Assembly (NCBI GenBank): GCA_001414345.1
Contig: LLCB01000063.1
Span: 62,001 to 126,000, forward strand
DNA from: Hymenoscyphus infarciens
Taxonomy: Eukaryota; Ascomycota; Leotiomycetes; Helotiales; Helotiaceae
Direction: 5' to 3'
Length of the DNA: 64,000 nt
Shown here one piece after another: positions 12,180 to 25,942 of the stretch. Position numbers and translations under genes: made by a program. Below the pieces are notes generated by a model. That model was given only the letters and a program-made list of their open reading frames with translations, ran no database searches and was not told the DNA's origin. Position 1 is the first letter of the stretch. Every line of letters starts with the position of its first letter.

Positions 12180-12664
12180 TCGTTACTAATCTACTAGGAT
12201 AATACGTAATTTAGGTATAATATCTCGTCTTTTAGTAGCTTTAATAATACTTCGTTCTAGGTATAATAATTACTATAGATTTTATAAGCTACTAGAGTTT
12301 TTAGCTGATTTTTATAGAGAGTTACTTCGCTTCTATAGTAATTATTATACCTAGGACGAAGTATTATTATTTTTAATACTTCTTAAATTAGTCTATAATA
12401 TTAGTACTTTTTATCGCTTTTTACTTATTTTAATACTTTTTACTTATATACTTCCTATTCTATTCTATTCTCTCTAGCATCTCTTCTTACCTAGCTCTAT
12501 CTTTTAGTCTTCCTTATCTCTTCTATCTAAATTTAGTATCTCTCCTATCTAATTTAGCCTAGTCTATAAGTGAAATTAGCCTATTCGCTCCTTTTCTAAT
12601 AGAGAGAGGTAGCTTATTCTCTCTAGAGTACTAGGCTGACTAAGGCGAGGAAAGCTAAAACACT
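12180..12664 (-). repeat. Dispersed repeat, RIP-mutated copy
   Basis: Reverse complement of the repeat at 63,352-63,745, interrupted by the 112-bp MITE copy B. One end reads CAGTGTTTTRG in both copies, which may be the true element terminus; CAGTG-like ends occur in hAT elements, but that is only a suggestion. Nearly all differences from the 63-kb copy are C-to-T or G-to-A in this copy, so this one is the more heavily mutated. Confidence 0.8.
12250..12361 (-). mobile_element. 112-bp MITE, copy B (TA-flanked, inverted relative to copy A)
   Basis: Same length and sequence family as copy A, in the opposite orientation, flanked by TA at 12248-12249 and 12362-12363. It sits inside a dispersed repeat. 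The second copy of that repeat, near 63,650-63,672, lacks the element and has a single TA at the equivalent point. This confirms both borders and the TA duplication. Confidence 0.9.
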
Positions 12665-12789
12665 GAAGATAATAAGTATTATATATATAATAGTAATATC
12701 GCTCTCTTACTATTATCTCTTTATTATCTATTATAGTGAGTTATAAGTTAAGCTTCTCTTTTAACGCTATTTTATAAAGAGTAAGAGAA

Positions 12790-13260
12790 GAATAAGAGTA
12801 GGAGAAGAATAAGAGTAAGATAAGAGAGTAAGTAAATATTCTAGAGAAAGGTTTTTCCTAGCGTAGATAAGAGAAGTTTAGAGTAAACATTTCTCTTACT
12901 CTTTCCTTCTTTCTCTCTCTCTCTTTTTTCTCTAGAAATAAGAGAAAGAATATAATATAAGAGTTAAGTAAAAGTAAGTAGTAAAGATAGAATAGTAAGA
13001 GGTTACTATTACTATTATATATATAATACCTATTATCTCTTACTATTCTCTAATTAACTACTATAGTTAAGACTATCTAGTCTTAATAGCTTAATATAGA
13101 GAGAGAGGAGAGAGAAGAGAGAAGAGAGAAGAAGAAGAGATAGAGAATTTAAATTAGAAATTATTCTCTTTTATACTTATAGAAAGTAATATTTTATAAT
13201 TTATAATTTACGATTTACGATTTACGATTTATAATCTAGTCGTTTCTAACTTTTAGTATA
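12790..13260. repeat. Unnamed dispersed repeat, copy 2 (left part, split by LINE)
   Basis: Homologous to copy 1 at 9,760-10,223 in the same orientation. It ends with AACTTTTAGTATA (13248-13260), where the LINE's T-rich plus-strand end begins. The remaining right-hand piece of this copy is at 25,943-25,959, beyond the LINE. Confidence 0.75.
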
Positions 13261-13785
13261 TTTATTTATTTATTACTATTTAACGTTAGACAGAGTCTAG
13301 ATCGCGTAGTCTAGGTCTTAAAAAGTTCTAAAGAAGAGCAAATAACGCTAGAGTAGTGCTCTAGGCTATAAAGAGCGTAAATAAGTAAGCTAATTTATAA
13401 AAGATAGTTTAAAGAGAAGCTCTACTTTTAGAATAGCTCTTATTCTTAAGTAATTTAATAAATTAGAAGAAGATAAAGGAGATATATAAAAGTATAAGAG
13501 AAGAGAGAAAGAGAAAGTAATTAAACTATCTTAAGAGATAGATCTTTATAAAGAATTTAGTCTTAGTATAGATCTTATAAAAGAGTTCCTTAAACCTAGG
13601 TCTAAAAAGGAGTTAAGGCTTTCTCTTAGCCTTAGCTAATAGCTTTAAGTCCTTCTTATTTATAAGCCTATAAAAGAGTAAGTAGAATTATATCTTTACC
13701 TTCTTATATTTATAGTTCTTTAACTCTAGAAGTATATCGAAGTAGAAGAAGCGAAGGTAGTATACTATAAAGTCTCTATAGCTAG

Positions 13786-14081
13786 TATTAGTATAACTAG
13801 GTTATAAATAGGGTCTTCCTATCCCTCTTTAAGAGATTAAAAGATGACGTAAAAAGTGGTTATTCATTTATACGTGCCTATCTACAAGTGTAAAGAGTAT
13901 AACTAGGTTATAAATAGAGTCTTCTTATCTCTTTTTAAGAGATTAAAAGGTAACGTAAAAAGTGGTTATTCATTTATACATGCCTATCTATAAGTATAAA
14001 TGTCCGAGTATAAATAGGCCTTATTCTACTACCTAATTAGGTAACTAGAACCGACATATTCACTTTATAATTGTTCTAATA
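13786..14081 (-). repeat. Copia 3' LTR with internal 106-bp tandem duplication
   Basis: About 296 bp, compared with 189 bp for the other LTR. The extra length is a tandem duplication of about 106 bp: the block starting AGTATAACTAGGTTATAAAT occurs at 13,790 and again at 13,896. The minus-strand terminus reads TA where TG is expected, consistent with RIP. Confidence 0.8.
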
Positions 14082-17000
14082 CTAGAGTAACTTAGAAGTA
14101 AGATATATTAGTAAAAACCGTTAAAAATATAATTAAAAGAGATTAATAAAATCTACTAATAAGAGCTCTCTATTCTGTTTATCTAGCTAATTAGAATACT
14201 CTATTCTACTTATCTATTCTTGCTTATTTATCTATATTTCTTATATACTTATCTTCCTTATATTCTACCTATTCTATTACTTTTACCTTTAATCTATTAG
14301 TATTAATAAGATCCTTTAAAGCGTTATAAGGCTTAGATTTAGTTATAGTATTTATAAGATTACTTATACTATTAATCTATTTAATATTATAGATCTCTTA
14401 ACGTTTATATACTTATTAAAGTCTTATAATATCGATTATTAGTCTCTTTTCCTTAGTAGTACCGAGTCTTATAAGACAGTTATAAATTAACTTAGAATTA
14501 GTATAAATTATAAGTAGAACCGATTAATTAAGAATAAGCTTAATTATTAATTTAATAGTACTAGCGATGTTAAATCCTCTACTTAAAACATATAACTTAG
14601 AGGCTAAAATACTATAAGTAACTCTCTTATACTTTATAGATAACTAGTATAAGATATTAGCTTTATTATCTTTATCTACTAGTATAAGAATATATCTAAT
14701 TTATAAAGTATAATCCTTATTATTAGTAAAAGAGGAATTAGTAAATAGAATTAATTTAAGACTTTTCTAATTTAATTCTACATAGGTAAGTTCTTTATTA
14801 GAATTGTCGATTTACTATTAAAGTCTCTTATTAAAAGTGTTAATATCTTCCTTTTAAGAGTTAACTATTTAGATAGTAGTTAATAAATTAAAAGTAGTTT
14901 CTAGTTATAATACTATAGCTATATAAGCTCTATAAGCATGTTATATAACGTATTACTCTTTTATAGAAGCTTTTAATTAAATTATGTTATAAGAGCTTTT
15001 AAGATTAGTAGGCTTAACGCTTACTAATTTGATATTCTTAGAATAATCCTAGGTAAGTATAACCTTAGAATTAAGCGAGTCTAAAGAATTAATTATAATT
15101 TTGCCTCTATTAAATTTAAGTAGATAGTCCTTAGTTAATTCTTTATAGTTCTTAGTAGCGAATTTAGCTTTTTTAAGCTTTAATTTCTTATTATTAGCAA
15201 ATCCTTTATTAGTAAGAATAAGAGTATCGTTAGTTTAGAGACCTATAACGCTAAAGTATCGTTCCTTATTAACGTATAAAAGGTAAGGATTATATATTAA
15301 TTCTTTTATTTAAAGTATTTTTAGATAATACTTTTAGTAGATATTAAACTAATAGTTTCTAGCTTCTATAATATTATAAAGAGGTCTTATTACTTCTTAG
15401 ATAATTCTCTTCTACTATTCTTCGTCTTTTAATAGATAAGTAAAAATTTATTATCCTAATTAGGTAATAGACTATATATAAGCCTAGGAAATATCTCTTA
15501 AAAAGAGGCTAAATTATTAGTAAGATATAATAAAAAAGGCGATAATAAGTCTCTAGCTTATATATTAGATTATAGGTAATTAGATAAGGATAACCTTTTT
15601 ACTATTATTATTAAATCCTTAGATTACTAATCTTAACTTTTCTATAGCTTATACTATACTAGGGAATTTAATAGTATTAACGAATTTAGATCTAAATATT
15701 CTAGCCTCTTTTAGAAGTTAGTTATAAGTGATTATTTTAAGTATACCTCTATTAGTAAGGCCCTTGAATTTAGATTAGTATATACTAATATATATATCTT
15801 CTTATATACTATTTAATTTAGTAGAACGTAGAGTCTTAGAGATATCCTTATTATATTAGATAAAACGTTCCTTTTTATTAACCTTACTTTAGATAAAGAT
15901 CTTAGATATACTAGCCTTAAATATATAGGTATTAATAAGATTAAGATATTCTAGGAATTAAGAGAGGACTTTTAGATTCTTTAGTAGTTGTCCTCTCTTT
16001 CGCTTTAGTAGTATAGTTAATAGAATCGGTTTAGGAATTAGAACTAGTATTAATTAAGAGCATATTACTATAGAAGATAGTAGTAGAGTATTAAGGTTTA
16101 TTTCTAATTCTAAGTCCTTAAATTATTATACTTCTTAATTAGTATTCTTAGCTAGCTAATCCCTATCTAGAATAAGATCTCTATACTATAAGAGAAGGGA
16201 ATAATAAGGCTTTACAACTATAGATCTAAATTTAGTAAGTCTACTAGGTAATTTAATAATATACTTCTTATTATTAATACTAATTAATTTAAAAGATCTA
16301 GTCTATTTATCCTTTTCTTATTAAACAAGGATATTAGAATTTAGAGGTAAATTATATAGGTAATTCTTATTAAGACTGTTCTAAGTATTTAGAGTATTAT
16401 TAACTTATCTTTTTACTTATATCTTTTATACCTTATCTTAAGCTTTATTATATATTATAGCTCTTTAAGCTATTCTAAGAGATAGAGTATTATTATCTAA
16501 TATATAAGTATATACTCTAAAAATAAGAAGTATAGAAATAAGGCTATCTAAGCTAGTAGTGTTATTAATTACCTTAAAAGTTATCTATAAAAGTATATCC
16601 TTAGTAAGGTCTAGATAGGCTTCTTTAAATATTTAGTAGGCTTAACAAATTAGTCTATAGTATTATTTAACGATTCTAATTAAATTATATACCTCTATAA
16701 GTATAGACGTAATAGTTATTCTTATAGCTCTTACTTATTAGATAAATTCCTTACTTATAAAATTCTTATTAGTATTAGTAATAATTATTATTAGAGGTTC
16801 TAAGTAAGTATTAACCTAATATTTAAGGAACTTCTTAAATATATACTTTAAAGTTATATTTCTTAACTAATAGCTAGCTTAGAAGTAGGTAGCTAAGTTA
16901 ATAATATATAATAATAGGCTTCTTTTAATATATATAATATCTATAATAACTATAAAGTTAAAGTCTATCTTATCGTCGTATAAGGTAAATTTAAATCAAC

Positions 17001-20000
17001 TAGAAGACTTTCTATACTTCTAATAAAATTCATAGAATTTAGTTAGATAGTTAAGTACTTTAAAATCGAAGTCTTTTCTAATACGTTCTAAAAGCGTTAA
17101 TAATCTAGTAATAGATAGATAGCTAAATTATTAAGAAAGACGTATAAGCTTAATATCTATAAGCGAGCTTAGGAATTATTATATATAAGTAATAATAGCT
17201 CTATCTTATAATAGAAAAGGATAGCTAAATTAGTAGATTACTAGGAAAGCTTCCTTTTTACTCTTATACTTTCTAATAAAAAGGTTCTTAATATTATTAT
17301 AGAATACTTCTAGTTAGTCTATATCTTTAATAAAAAGTAAAAATAGAGTATTAGACTAATATATATAGAAGTTAATAATACTAATAAGAGTTATTATTTT
17401 TACCTTCTTAATAGATTAAGTATTACTAATTCTAAAGATAATTATAAAGCTACTATTTAGTAATAGTAGTAATTTATATATAAGGTTATTATACACTAGG
17501 AATTAGTTATATTTAATAGTAGAGTATTTAGTAGTACTAATATTAATTATAATACTAAAGAATTTAGTCTTCTTATATCTTTTAGTACTATATTATATAA
17601 GAGTCTTATATTCCTTATTCTTATAGTCCTCTTAAATGTTCCTAGTTATTAAATAAATAAAAGAGGTATTAGCTAATTTAGAAATAATCTATTTAGTATT
17701 AATAGTATTAATAGTACTATAAGAGGTAACGAATTATTAAATATTATTATCTAGCTTAATATTAAGAGATAGAAGGTCGTCGACAATAAATATCTCTTCT
17801 AATTAGTTAATATTTAAATTATTATAGAGCTCTTCTACGTTTAAAACATATTACTAGATATTATAGTTAAAGCTCTTTTCTTTAAAAGCATCTCTATACT
17901 TTCTCTTAAGTTATTAATAATATTATTCTATATATTAATCTTACTTATCTTTAAAGTAATCTTAAAACTAATAATTTAGCTTTTTATAAATCTAATATAC
18001 TCTCTTAAATCTTAAGAAATTTATAGAGTAATTAGATATACGGTTACTATAAAATTTATAGTTAGTAGTATACTATTCTACTTCTAATTCTTCTATAACA
18101 TATACTTATTAACTTATTATTCTTATACTACTTCTATAAAGGTTCTTATAATTATTAATAGATTAGTATAGAGTATTAATAGTAGATTAGAGGTTCCTAT
18201 CTAGAGAAGCTCCTCTAAGAGCAGTATAGAATTCTACTATATTTTAATATCTTATTATAATTTTATTTATAAAGGTACACTTATTCTAAAACTTAGAATA
18301 TAGACTATAGAAGAGTTTATTAAGTTTATCTAAGTATAACTTAAGATATTAAGATATTAATTTATTAGTATTATTAGTCTTAAATTATTTATACTAAAGA
18401 GTGTTCTATTTAGAAAGGACGTTTTAGTAATAAGAATTATCTTTAAAGTAATCTTAGATGTTTTTATATATATCTATAAATAAGAGTTTACTCTTATATA
18501 TAATATTAGTATAATAATAGATAAGTATAAGTCTCTTAAACATTATAGGAAAGGCTAAACAATAGTATATAATTAGTATACTATTATAAAGATAGATATT
18601 ATAAAATATATTAAGCTTAAAGTTAAAGTTATCCTTTTTTCTACTATATTATATTTCCTCTATATACACTTTAGAGACATTAGTAATTTCTCTAGAAAAT
18701 AAGTTATATAGTATCTTATTATACTATAGATTTTAACTAGGAATATCTAGCTAGTAGAGATAGAGAAGAGAACGAATAAGATCTAGGTCTATTATATAGT
18801 ATCTAAAGCTACTATTTAGATATTATAGCTTTAATAGATATATAAAACCTTAAGGTCGAGGATGTTAGAGAGGTTAATTTAACATATTAATATATCTAGG
18901 CTAGGATTATTAATAGGTCGGTTATTAGAGATATTAGTACTTCTAACGTTCTAGTTAATAGGTCGGTTATTAGAGATATTAGTACTTCTAACGTTCTAAG
19001 ACATAGAGGTACTTTATTAGTAATCGAGGAGGTCTTAGAGAGAGTAGATTACTATTTAGAGAGAGTAGATATATAAGAGAACGAATAAGAGAAGGGAACT
19101 CTAGTTAGAGCTTCTTAGATTATTAACTTAAACTACTAAAATAAGCGAGTTTTAGTGATTTTAAAGTTAAATTTAGAGAGGGAATTACACTAGTAGCTAT
19201 ATTTAATAAAGTTATATTAAAGAGAGAAACGTCCTTATTTAAAGTAGACTAGGTATAATACTAGGTAGGCTAATTATAGATAAATAGATAGGCTCTCTTT
19301 TAGCTTAACTTAGAGAAATTTAACTATCTTACTTCTAAATCAGGTTATTTTAGCTCTAGGTAGGCTTTAGAGTAGGCTTCTAAGATAGCCCTCTTTCGAT
19401 TTAACTTAGTAAGATCTATATAATATACCTCTAGTATAAGTAAATTCGATTTAGATAATCTTAATATTAACTTTACTATCTTTAATATAGATCCTCCTTA
19501 GAATAATTAATATAAAGGATTTAATAGATCTAAGATAGGATTATTAATTCTCTATTTAAGTTTATTAGAAGAAGTATTACCTAAATAAATAATCTCTTCT
19601 AATTCCTTATAGAAGAGTCTAGATTATTTATCCTCTTAAAGTATTTAGAGGAGCGATTCTACTATCTTTATATTCTTATAATTTAGTATATAATATTTAT
19701 AGCGCTTAAGTATAGATTAGAGTCTTAATACTACTCTTACTTTAGTAGTATTAAAGTTATTAACTATCTATTCTTAGAAGTCCTCTTAGAAAGTATACTA
19801 AAGTTTTTTATTATCTTTTTCACTAGTTTTATACTTTCTAGTAAATAGCTTAACTATATTAGTTAGGTGTTCTACTATATTTTTATATATTTTATATTTA
19901 TTTAGATTATTATTAAAAGAGTTACTAGAGGGGTTACCGCTGTTCTCCTTCTATAGAGATTAGCTTCTACTAAGGTCTAATATAGTGTTATTTATCGACT

Positions 20001-20548
20001 CTTTTAGCGATTTAAGGTTAAAGAACTCGTTGTTAGAGGATAAGGATATTAGAGGAATAGAGAGCAGAATATTAGAGGGCTAGAAGCCCAGCTAGAGATA
20101 TCTATCTTATAGTAAGATAGTCTAAAAGTATAGTAAATTAAAGACTTAAAATAAGAGGTAAATATCTTAGTAAATTTAAAGAGAGAATTTAAGTAGGAGT
20201 TATATATTTTTAGTAGTATTATAGAGTCTTTAAGGAGAGCGATAGATCAATACTTTTAAAGTGTTTATTAATAGGCTAGAGAAGTATTGAATTAGTTAGT
20301 TTTATAACAATTAATTAAAGGAATAATTAGTAGATCTATAGTCCTTTTTAAAGATAAAAGAATACTAGGATAGAAACTCTTTATAGTAGTAAAAGTTAAT
20401 CTCCTACTAGGATAGAAAAGAGGCTTTTACCTTATAACTACTTACAATAGTATATTCCTACTAGAATAGGAGAGATAACACTACTAAGATAGAAAGCGTC
20501 TAATATAAGTAACTAAGTAACCTAATCTACGCGTATATACTAATTAGT

Positions 20549-20737
20549 ATTAGTATAACTAGGTTATAAATAAGGTTTTCCTATCCCTTTTTAAGAGATT
20601 AAAAGGTAACGTAAAAAGTGGTTATTTATTTATATATGTCTATCTATAAGTATAAAGGTCTAAGTATAAATAGGCCTTATTCTACTACTTGATTAGATAA
20701 CCGGAACCGATATATTCACTCTACAATTATCCCGACA
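20549..20737 (-). repeat. Copia 5' LTR
   Basis: 189 bp. On the minus strand it begins TGTCGGGATAATTG, retaining the canonical TG, and ends ACTAATA, where CA has become TA. It is similar throughout to the LTR at 13,786-14,081, apart from that copy's internal duplication and transition differences. Confidence 0.8.
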
Positions 20738-23700
20738 GCTAGTATAAGCTATAATTAGCTAAGCTAGGACCTCTCTTAATAGCTTAAGAGTCTTAGGCTT
20801 TAAAGACTAGGAAGTAAGACCTAGCCTCTTATAGGTGTCTAAGAGTATAGTCTACTAGAGTTAATTTATAAGCTTAATTCCTATCTCCTTAGCTTTATAA
20901 TTAAGTATAGTAGTATAGAGTAAGAAGTAGAAGCTAGAAGAAAGAGTTAAGCGAGCTACTTTCCTTATAGCTTTATTAGCTATCTTATTACTATAGATTC
21001 TTATATAACTAGAGTACTATCTTATTTAAATTTTCTTAGAGTATAACTAGGTAAAGTCGAAGACCTTATTAAAGGTTCTTTATAACGTGTTATAAGACTA
21101 GTAGGTTAGTTAGAGTATAGCTTTAAGGTTATTAAAGTAAATCTAGTATTTTATAGTCGAGGTCTAAAAAGAGGATCTAAGAGCTAGTTTAAAGTTATAT
21201 AGAGTAGCTTTTGCCTTTATATTATAAATTTCTAAGGTTTTACTAAAAGAGAAGAGCTTTATATTTAATATAACCTCTTCTTTTATAAGATATATATCTT
21301 TACTAGTGCTTTTATTAACTAAGTAAAAGCTATTAATAAATATAACTAAGTCTATAAAAGAGACTAAGGTAAGGAATTTAAGGAATTTAGCTTTATAGGA
21401 TTCTTTATTACTATTAGAGCTTAGGCCTACTACTTTAAAGAAATAGGTTTATTAGTTAAAACCTCTATTTTATAAAAGGTCTTAAATTAGATCGATTTCT
21501 TCTAAAAGAGAGAGAGGTTAAGAGAACTAGTAAATAAGCCTAGCCTTTAAGTAAGAGTTATTTAAGTATTACTTAAGTAGGTAAGCTAAGTTAAGACGTT
21601 AAGTTCTAGCTTTAAAGGCTCTACTTTTAGTAATAAGAGTAATCTTAGTAGCTAATAAGCTAGATTTTATAAGAAGTACTAAGATAGAAGTAGTTTTATA
21701 AACTAAGAGAATAATTCTAGTATACTTTATAACTACTCTATCTAAGAGTATTAGGTAATAGCTAATCTAGTTATTTATAGAGCTTATACTACTTATTTTC
21801 TTTATATAGTCTAGATACTAGGTCTTATATCTAAAATAAGTAATTAAAAGAATATAAGTAGTAGTAGCTTATTTTAGAAGGTATAGAGCGGATCCTCTTA
21901 CTATATTTATTATACTTTTAAGAGTATTAGCTATAAGTATAGCTTTACTAGCTATTCTTTTAATATAGCTATAAAAAGTAAAGCAAGGGTTAAAGAAGAT
22001 ACTAAGCTACTAAAGCTCTTTTATAAGCTCTATTATCTTTTCTTTAACTATAATAGAGAGAGGAGGTTAAATCCTTCTTCCTTTTTGCTTTCTTTTATAA
22101 GAGAAGTAGATAAGTTCTAACTTTTTAATATTAAAGGTAATACTCTTATCTATACTCTACTTAAGTATACTAGTTACTTATTCTATAAGTAGCTTAATAT
22201 TCTCTATCTTTAAGAGTCTAGAGATAAGTAGTCTAATATTATTAGTATAGCTAAATCTCTATACTACTAGAAGCGAGCTAACCTTTAGCTTAAAGAGAGA
22301 TTAGATATATAGTATAAAAAGGATTAGTAAGGTAGGTAAGCCTTAAAAGAGGCTATATTTAAGTAAGATAGCGTCTTCTATCTCTCTATTAAGCTTTACT
22401 TTTATAGATCTATTAGTTAAGAAGAAGAAGACCTATTCTATAAGATAGTATAGCTATTCTTACTCTCTAAGTCTTTTAATTAAGTAGCTAGAGAGTATTA
22501 TATTAAAAGCCCTCTTAATATTAAGTATAAGAAGAGAGGCTTCTTATTTATCTATAAGAGCTAACTTAATATTAAAGGTAAAGTAAGTAGTAAGGTTTAT
22601 AGTAGCTCTTAATAGAAGAGCGCTAAACTAGTTCTATCCTAGAATAGCGTATTTAATAGCTATCTAAGAGACTTACTTAGTAAGAAGCCTTTTAAGCTCT
22701 TTTCTAAGAACTAAGAGTAGTATAATTAGCTAGTATACTTAAGAAGAAGATTTATCTTTCTTATTAAGCTTTAGAATAATAGTAATAATAGTAGTATAGA
22801 AGATCTTTAAGTAAAAGCCTATCTTAATATAATCTTTAAATAAAAAGAGAATAAAGCTTAATATTTATAGCTAAGCTACTTTAAAAACCCTTATTATAAG
22901 CTTATTCTTCTCTAGTATAGTTAAAGCTTTACTAAGAATTAATTCCTTAACCTTATATAAAGTAAGATTAGCTTATAAAAGAGACTAGGAAGTAGTAGTT
23001 AAGGTATTAAATAGAATATCCTTAACTTTAGCCTTATTTATAAGTAGCTCTTATATTAGGATCTTTTACTTTTCTTAAGTAGTAAAGCCTAATTAACTTA
23101 CTAAGTCTTTTAAGAGTAGGAACTTATAAACTCTAGTACTCTAATACTACTTATAAATCTTAAAAACGTCTTTACTTCTTATTACTTTATTAATTAAACT
23201 ATAGAAGTATTCCCTCTTTACTTTCTAGATCTCTTATCTTAGACTCTTATAAAGAGACTTTAAGGCTTATAGGTTTATCTTATATCTTTATACTTACCTA
23301 GCCTTAATAGTTACTACCTAGTACTCCTTATTCTACTAGAGGTGTCTAAATCTATAACTAAGTCCTTGCTTAGTACTATAAAGGTATATACTATATATAC
23401 TCTTAGTAATAAATCCTACTAAAGCCTCTAGTAAATCAGTATTTAGTTACTCTATAAATTTAAATAGCTATTATATTTTAAGCTTACTTTAAAAAGTTAT
23501 CTTAAAAGTTTTAGTATTAAGAGTACTAAGCTTTAAAGGTAGATCCTTCTCTACTAGATTTCCTATATATAGAAGCTAAGTAAGAAATAAGAGATAATCT
23601 AAGTTATATTTAAAAGAGAGGTCTACCTTAATAGAGGCTCCTCTTTAGAAGAGGTTACTAAAGTAAAAGATAAGGTTAAGAGTATTACTAAGGTTATATA

Positions 23701-25942
23701 TTTATATCTTAGAGAGAGTAGAAAGTTATAGCCCTCTATTCTCTACCTAGCTAATAAGTAAGGAGGCTTATATACTTTCTTAGCTAAGAAAGTCTAGTTA
23801 TTAGAGCTAGCTCTTTAAATTTAAGTCTCTAGTTATAAGAGTATTTATAGTATAGATATATTCTAAGTTAAAAACAAGGTTAATAGCCTCTCTAGCACTC
23901 TTAGTACCTAGAGGAGTATTATATATATTAAGAATATATAGTAAGAGGCTTTAAGAGAGTATAATCTTAATATAAATAAGGTCTTAGTAATTAAGTAAGA
24001 GTATAATCAGCGATTATTAGCTTAAGAGAATACTTACTTCTTTCTATATAAAAGTAAGTATTTAAGAGAGGTCTTTATTCTAGTTATAAATAGGTAAAAA
24101 GTAGGTATAGTTTAAGTAGTATTTTATAATCTAATAGTTAATCTCCTTTTAGTAAATATATAGTTCTTATATAAGAACTATATCTACTTATCTAGAGTAA
24201 GTAATTTAAAGAGCTAGCTCTTAGTACTTATTAGACTTATATATATTAATTTATAAGACTTAGAGATAATATTATTTAAAAGGTTCTTACTTACTTATAG
24301 GAGAAAGAGATTAAGATAAACGTTAAAGCTCTTAAGTTAAGAGATAGAATATAGGAGTAGAGAAGAGGAGGTGTTTAGAATAGCCTTCTTACTTAGCTAA
24401 GAGTCTAAAGAAGGAAGAGAGGTAGTAAGATAGTCTATTTCTATATCTATAAAGCTATAAGACGAATCGTCCTCTTTTCTTAGTTATTTCTTAGAGTATA
24501 CTTATTAAATAGATCTTATATTCTTTACTAAAGGTAGAGGTCTAGTAGCTTTTAGCTAAAGTTAATATATAATATTATCTAAAGTATAAGAACTACTATA
24601 GTATAAGCACTTTAATCTATATTAAGAATACTTAATATATTAAGAGTAGAAGTCTTCTAAGTAATTTATACTACTATAGAGATAATATTATTAGCTTTTA
24701 TTATAATTCTAAGTAGTATACTATTACTAGTACTTTAAGTACTAAATTATAGTAGACTTCTTTAGAAAGCGCTTAAAGTAAACTCTACTACTTAGAAGTA
24801 AGGTTATGTTTAAAATAGTAGAGAGGCCTCTTATATCTTCTTCTTTAAAGAAGGTAATCTAAGTAGTATAGAATAGGTTATTTAAAAGAGAGCTAGCAGC
24901 TATATAAACTCTTATAGAGTAGGTTCTAATTCGTTTCTTAATTACTAACACTACTACTTTAGAAGTAGTAAAGGCTAAGATTAATTAAATTACCTCTACT
25001 TAAGTAATTTAAATAGATTCTATCTTCTAAGAGATACTTAAAATATAGAAAGCTATCTAGTCTTATAAAAGCTCTATTCTAGTAGTACTAAAAAGAGTTT
25101 ATATACTAGCTTTCTTTACTAGAAGAGATTATAAAGCTTCTTTGTTTTTAAAGATAATAGTAAAGCTAGAATTAACTAAGAGTATCTTATATACTAGGTC
25201 TTTATATCTAATTCCTAGGTTATAAAGTACTAGAAAAATAGTATAAGTAGAGTAGACTCTATCTAAGGAGTTAAGTAGGATTTAGATAAAGAGCCTAGGT
25301 CTCTTATTCTTATTCTTCTAAATAAAAGAGAGAGAGTAAAGTAAAGTTATTATTATTATTATTATCTTCTTCAAAGACTTAGTAGTTTAAAACATCTTTT
25401 TAAATAATAAGGTATTCTTAGTAGTCTATCTATAAGAGATTTTTCTTAGAGAGAGCGTAGTAGTGTCTCTATATCCTAAATAAGTATTATAAGCTAAAAG
25501 AAGAGGAGGTAAAGTCTTCTTAGTATATGCTTTATAGTAGGAGAGACTAAGGTTAGTAACCTAGATATAGAAGGTTTAAAGAAGGGGTAAGAGATCTAAG
25601 AGAGCGCTATTAAGAATAGTATTTAAATAGTAGTCTATAGCTTCTCTAATACCTCTAAAGAAGGTTTAAGCTATAGTATCTTATTTAAGAGATCTAAAAG
25701 TCTTAGAGATAAAGCGTTACTAAATAGCTAGGATAAGAGGAATTAGGTAAACCTCCTCTCTTCTTATATCTCTTCTTAGAGGTATAGGTAAGAATAGAGA
25801 GCCTCCTAGAAGAGACTTTATAAAAGGAATTTCGCTTCTTAATTAAGTATAAGTAAGATTAGGTGTTTTAGACTAAAAAATTTAGTCTCTGAAAAAAGGT
25901 ATCTATAATTTTATATAAGAGTCTATTATAACTTTTAGTATA

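Larger units (their letters stand above)
13786..20737 (-). mobile_element. RIP-mutated Copia LTR retrotransposon
   Basis: About 6.95 kb, minus strand, with both LTRs and a 5-bp target duplication GCTAG (13781-13785 and 20738-20742). Near 14,275-14,505 the minus strand encodes an RNase H/C-terminal region recognisable as Copia: CLIRLGTTKEKR followed downstream by NTITKSKPYNALKDLINTN. In-frame stops replace Gln codons and Asn replaces Asp. Gag, protease, integrase and reverse transcriptase should lie between there and about 20.5 kb, but I did not resolve them individually. It is inserted in the LINE and is therefore younger than it. Confidence 0.85.
13261..25929 (-). mobile_element. RIP-mutated LINE (Tad1-like non-LTR retrotransposon), interrupted by Copia
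   Basis: Minus-strand non-LTR retrotransposon relic of about 5.7 kb once the nested Copia (13,786-20,737) is removed. Its 3' end on the minus strand is a TAAA-rich tail, seen as TTTATTTATTTATTA from 13,261 on the plus strand. It is flanked by a 13-bp direct repeat AACTTTTAGTATA (13248-13260 and 25930-25942). Near 22,230-22,270 the minus strand reads RFSYTNNIR, a RIP-changed form of the RF-YADD core of LINE reverse transcriptases, with a stop just before it. Both catalytic Asp are Asn and the gene is full of stops, so it is dead. Tad1 assignment rests on the motif and on the fungal setting. Confidence 0.75.
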
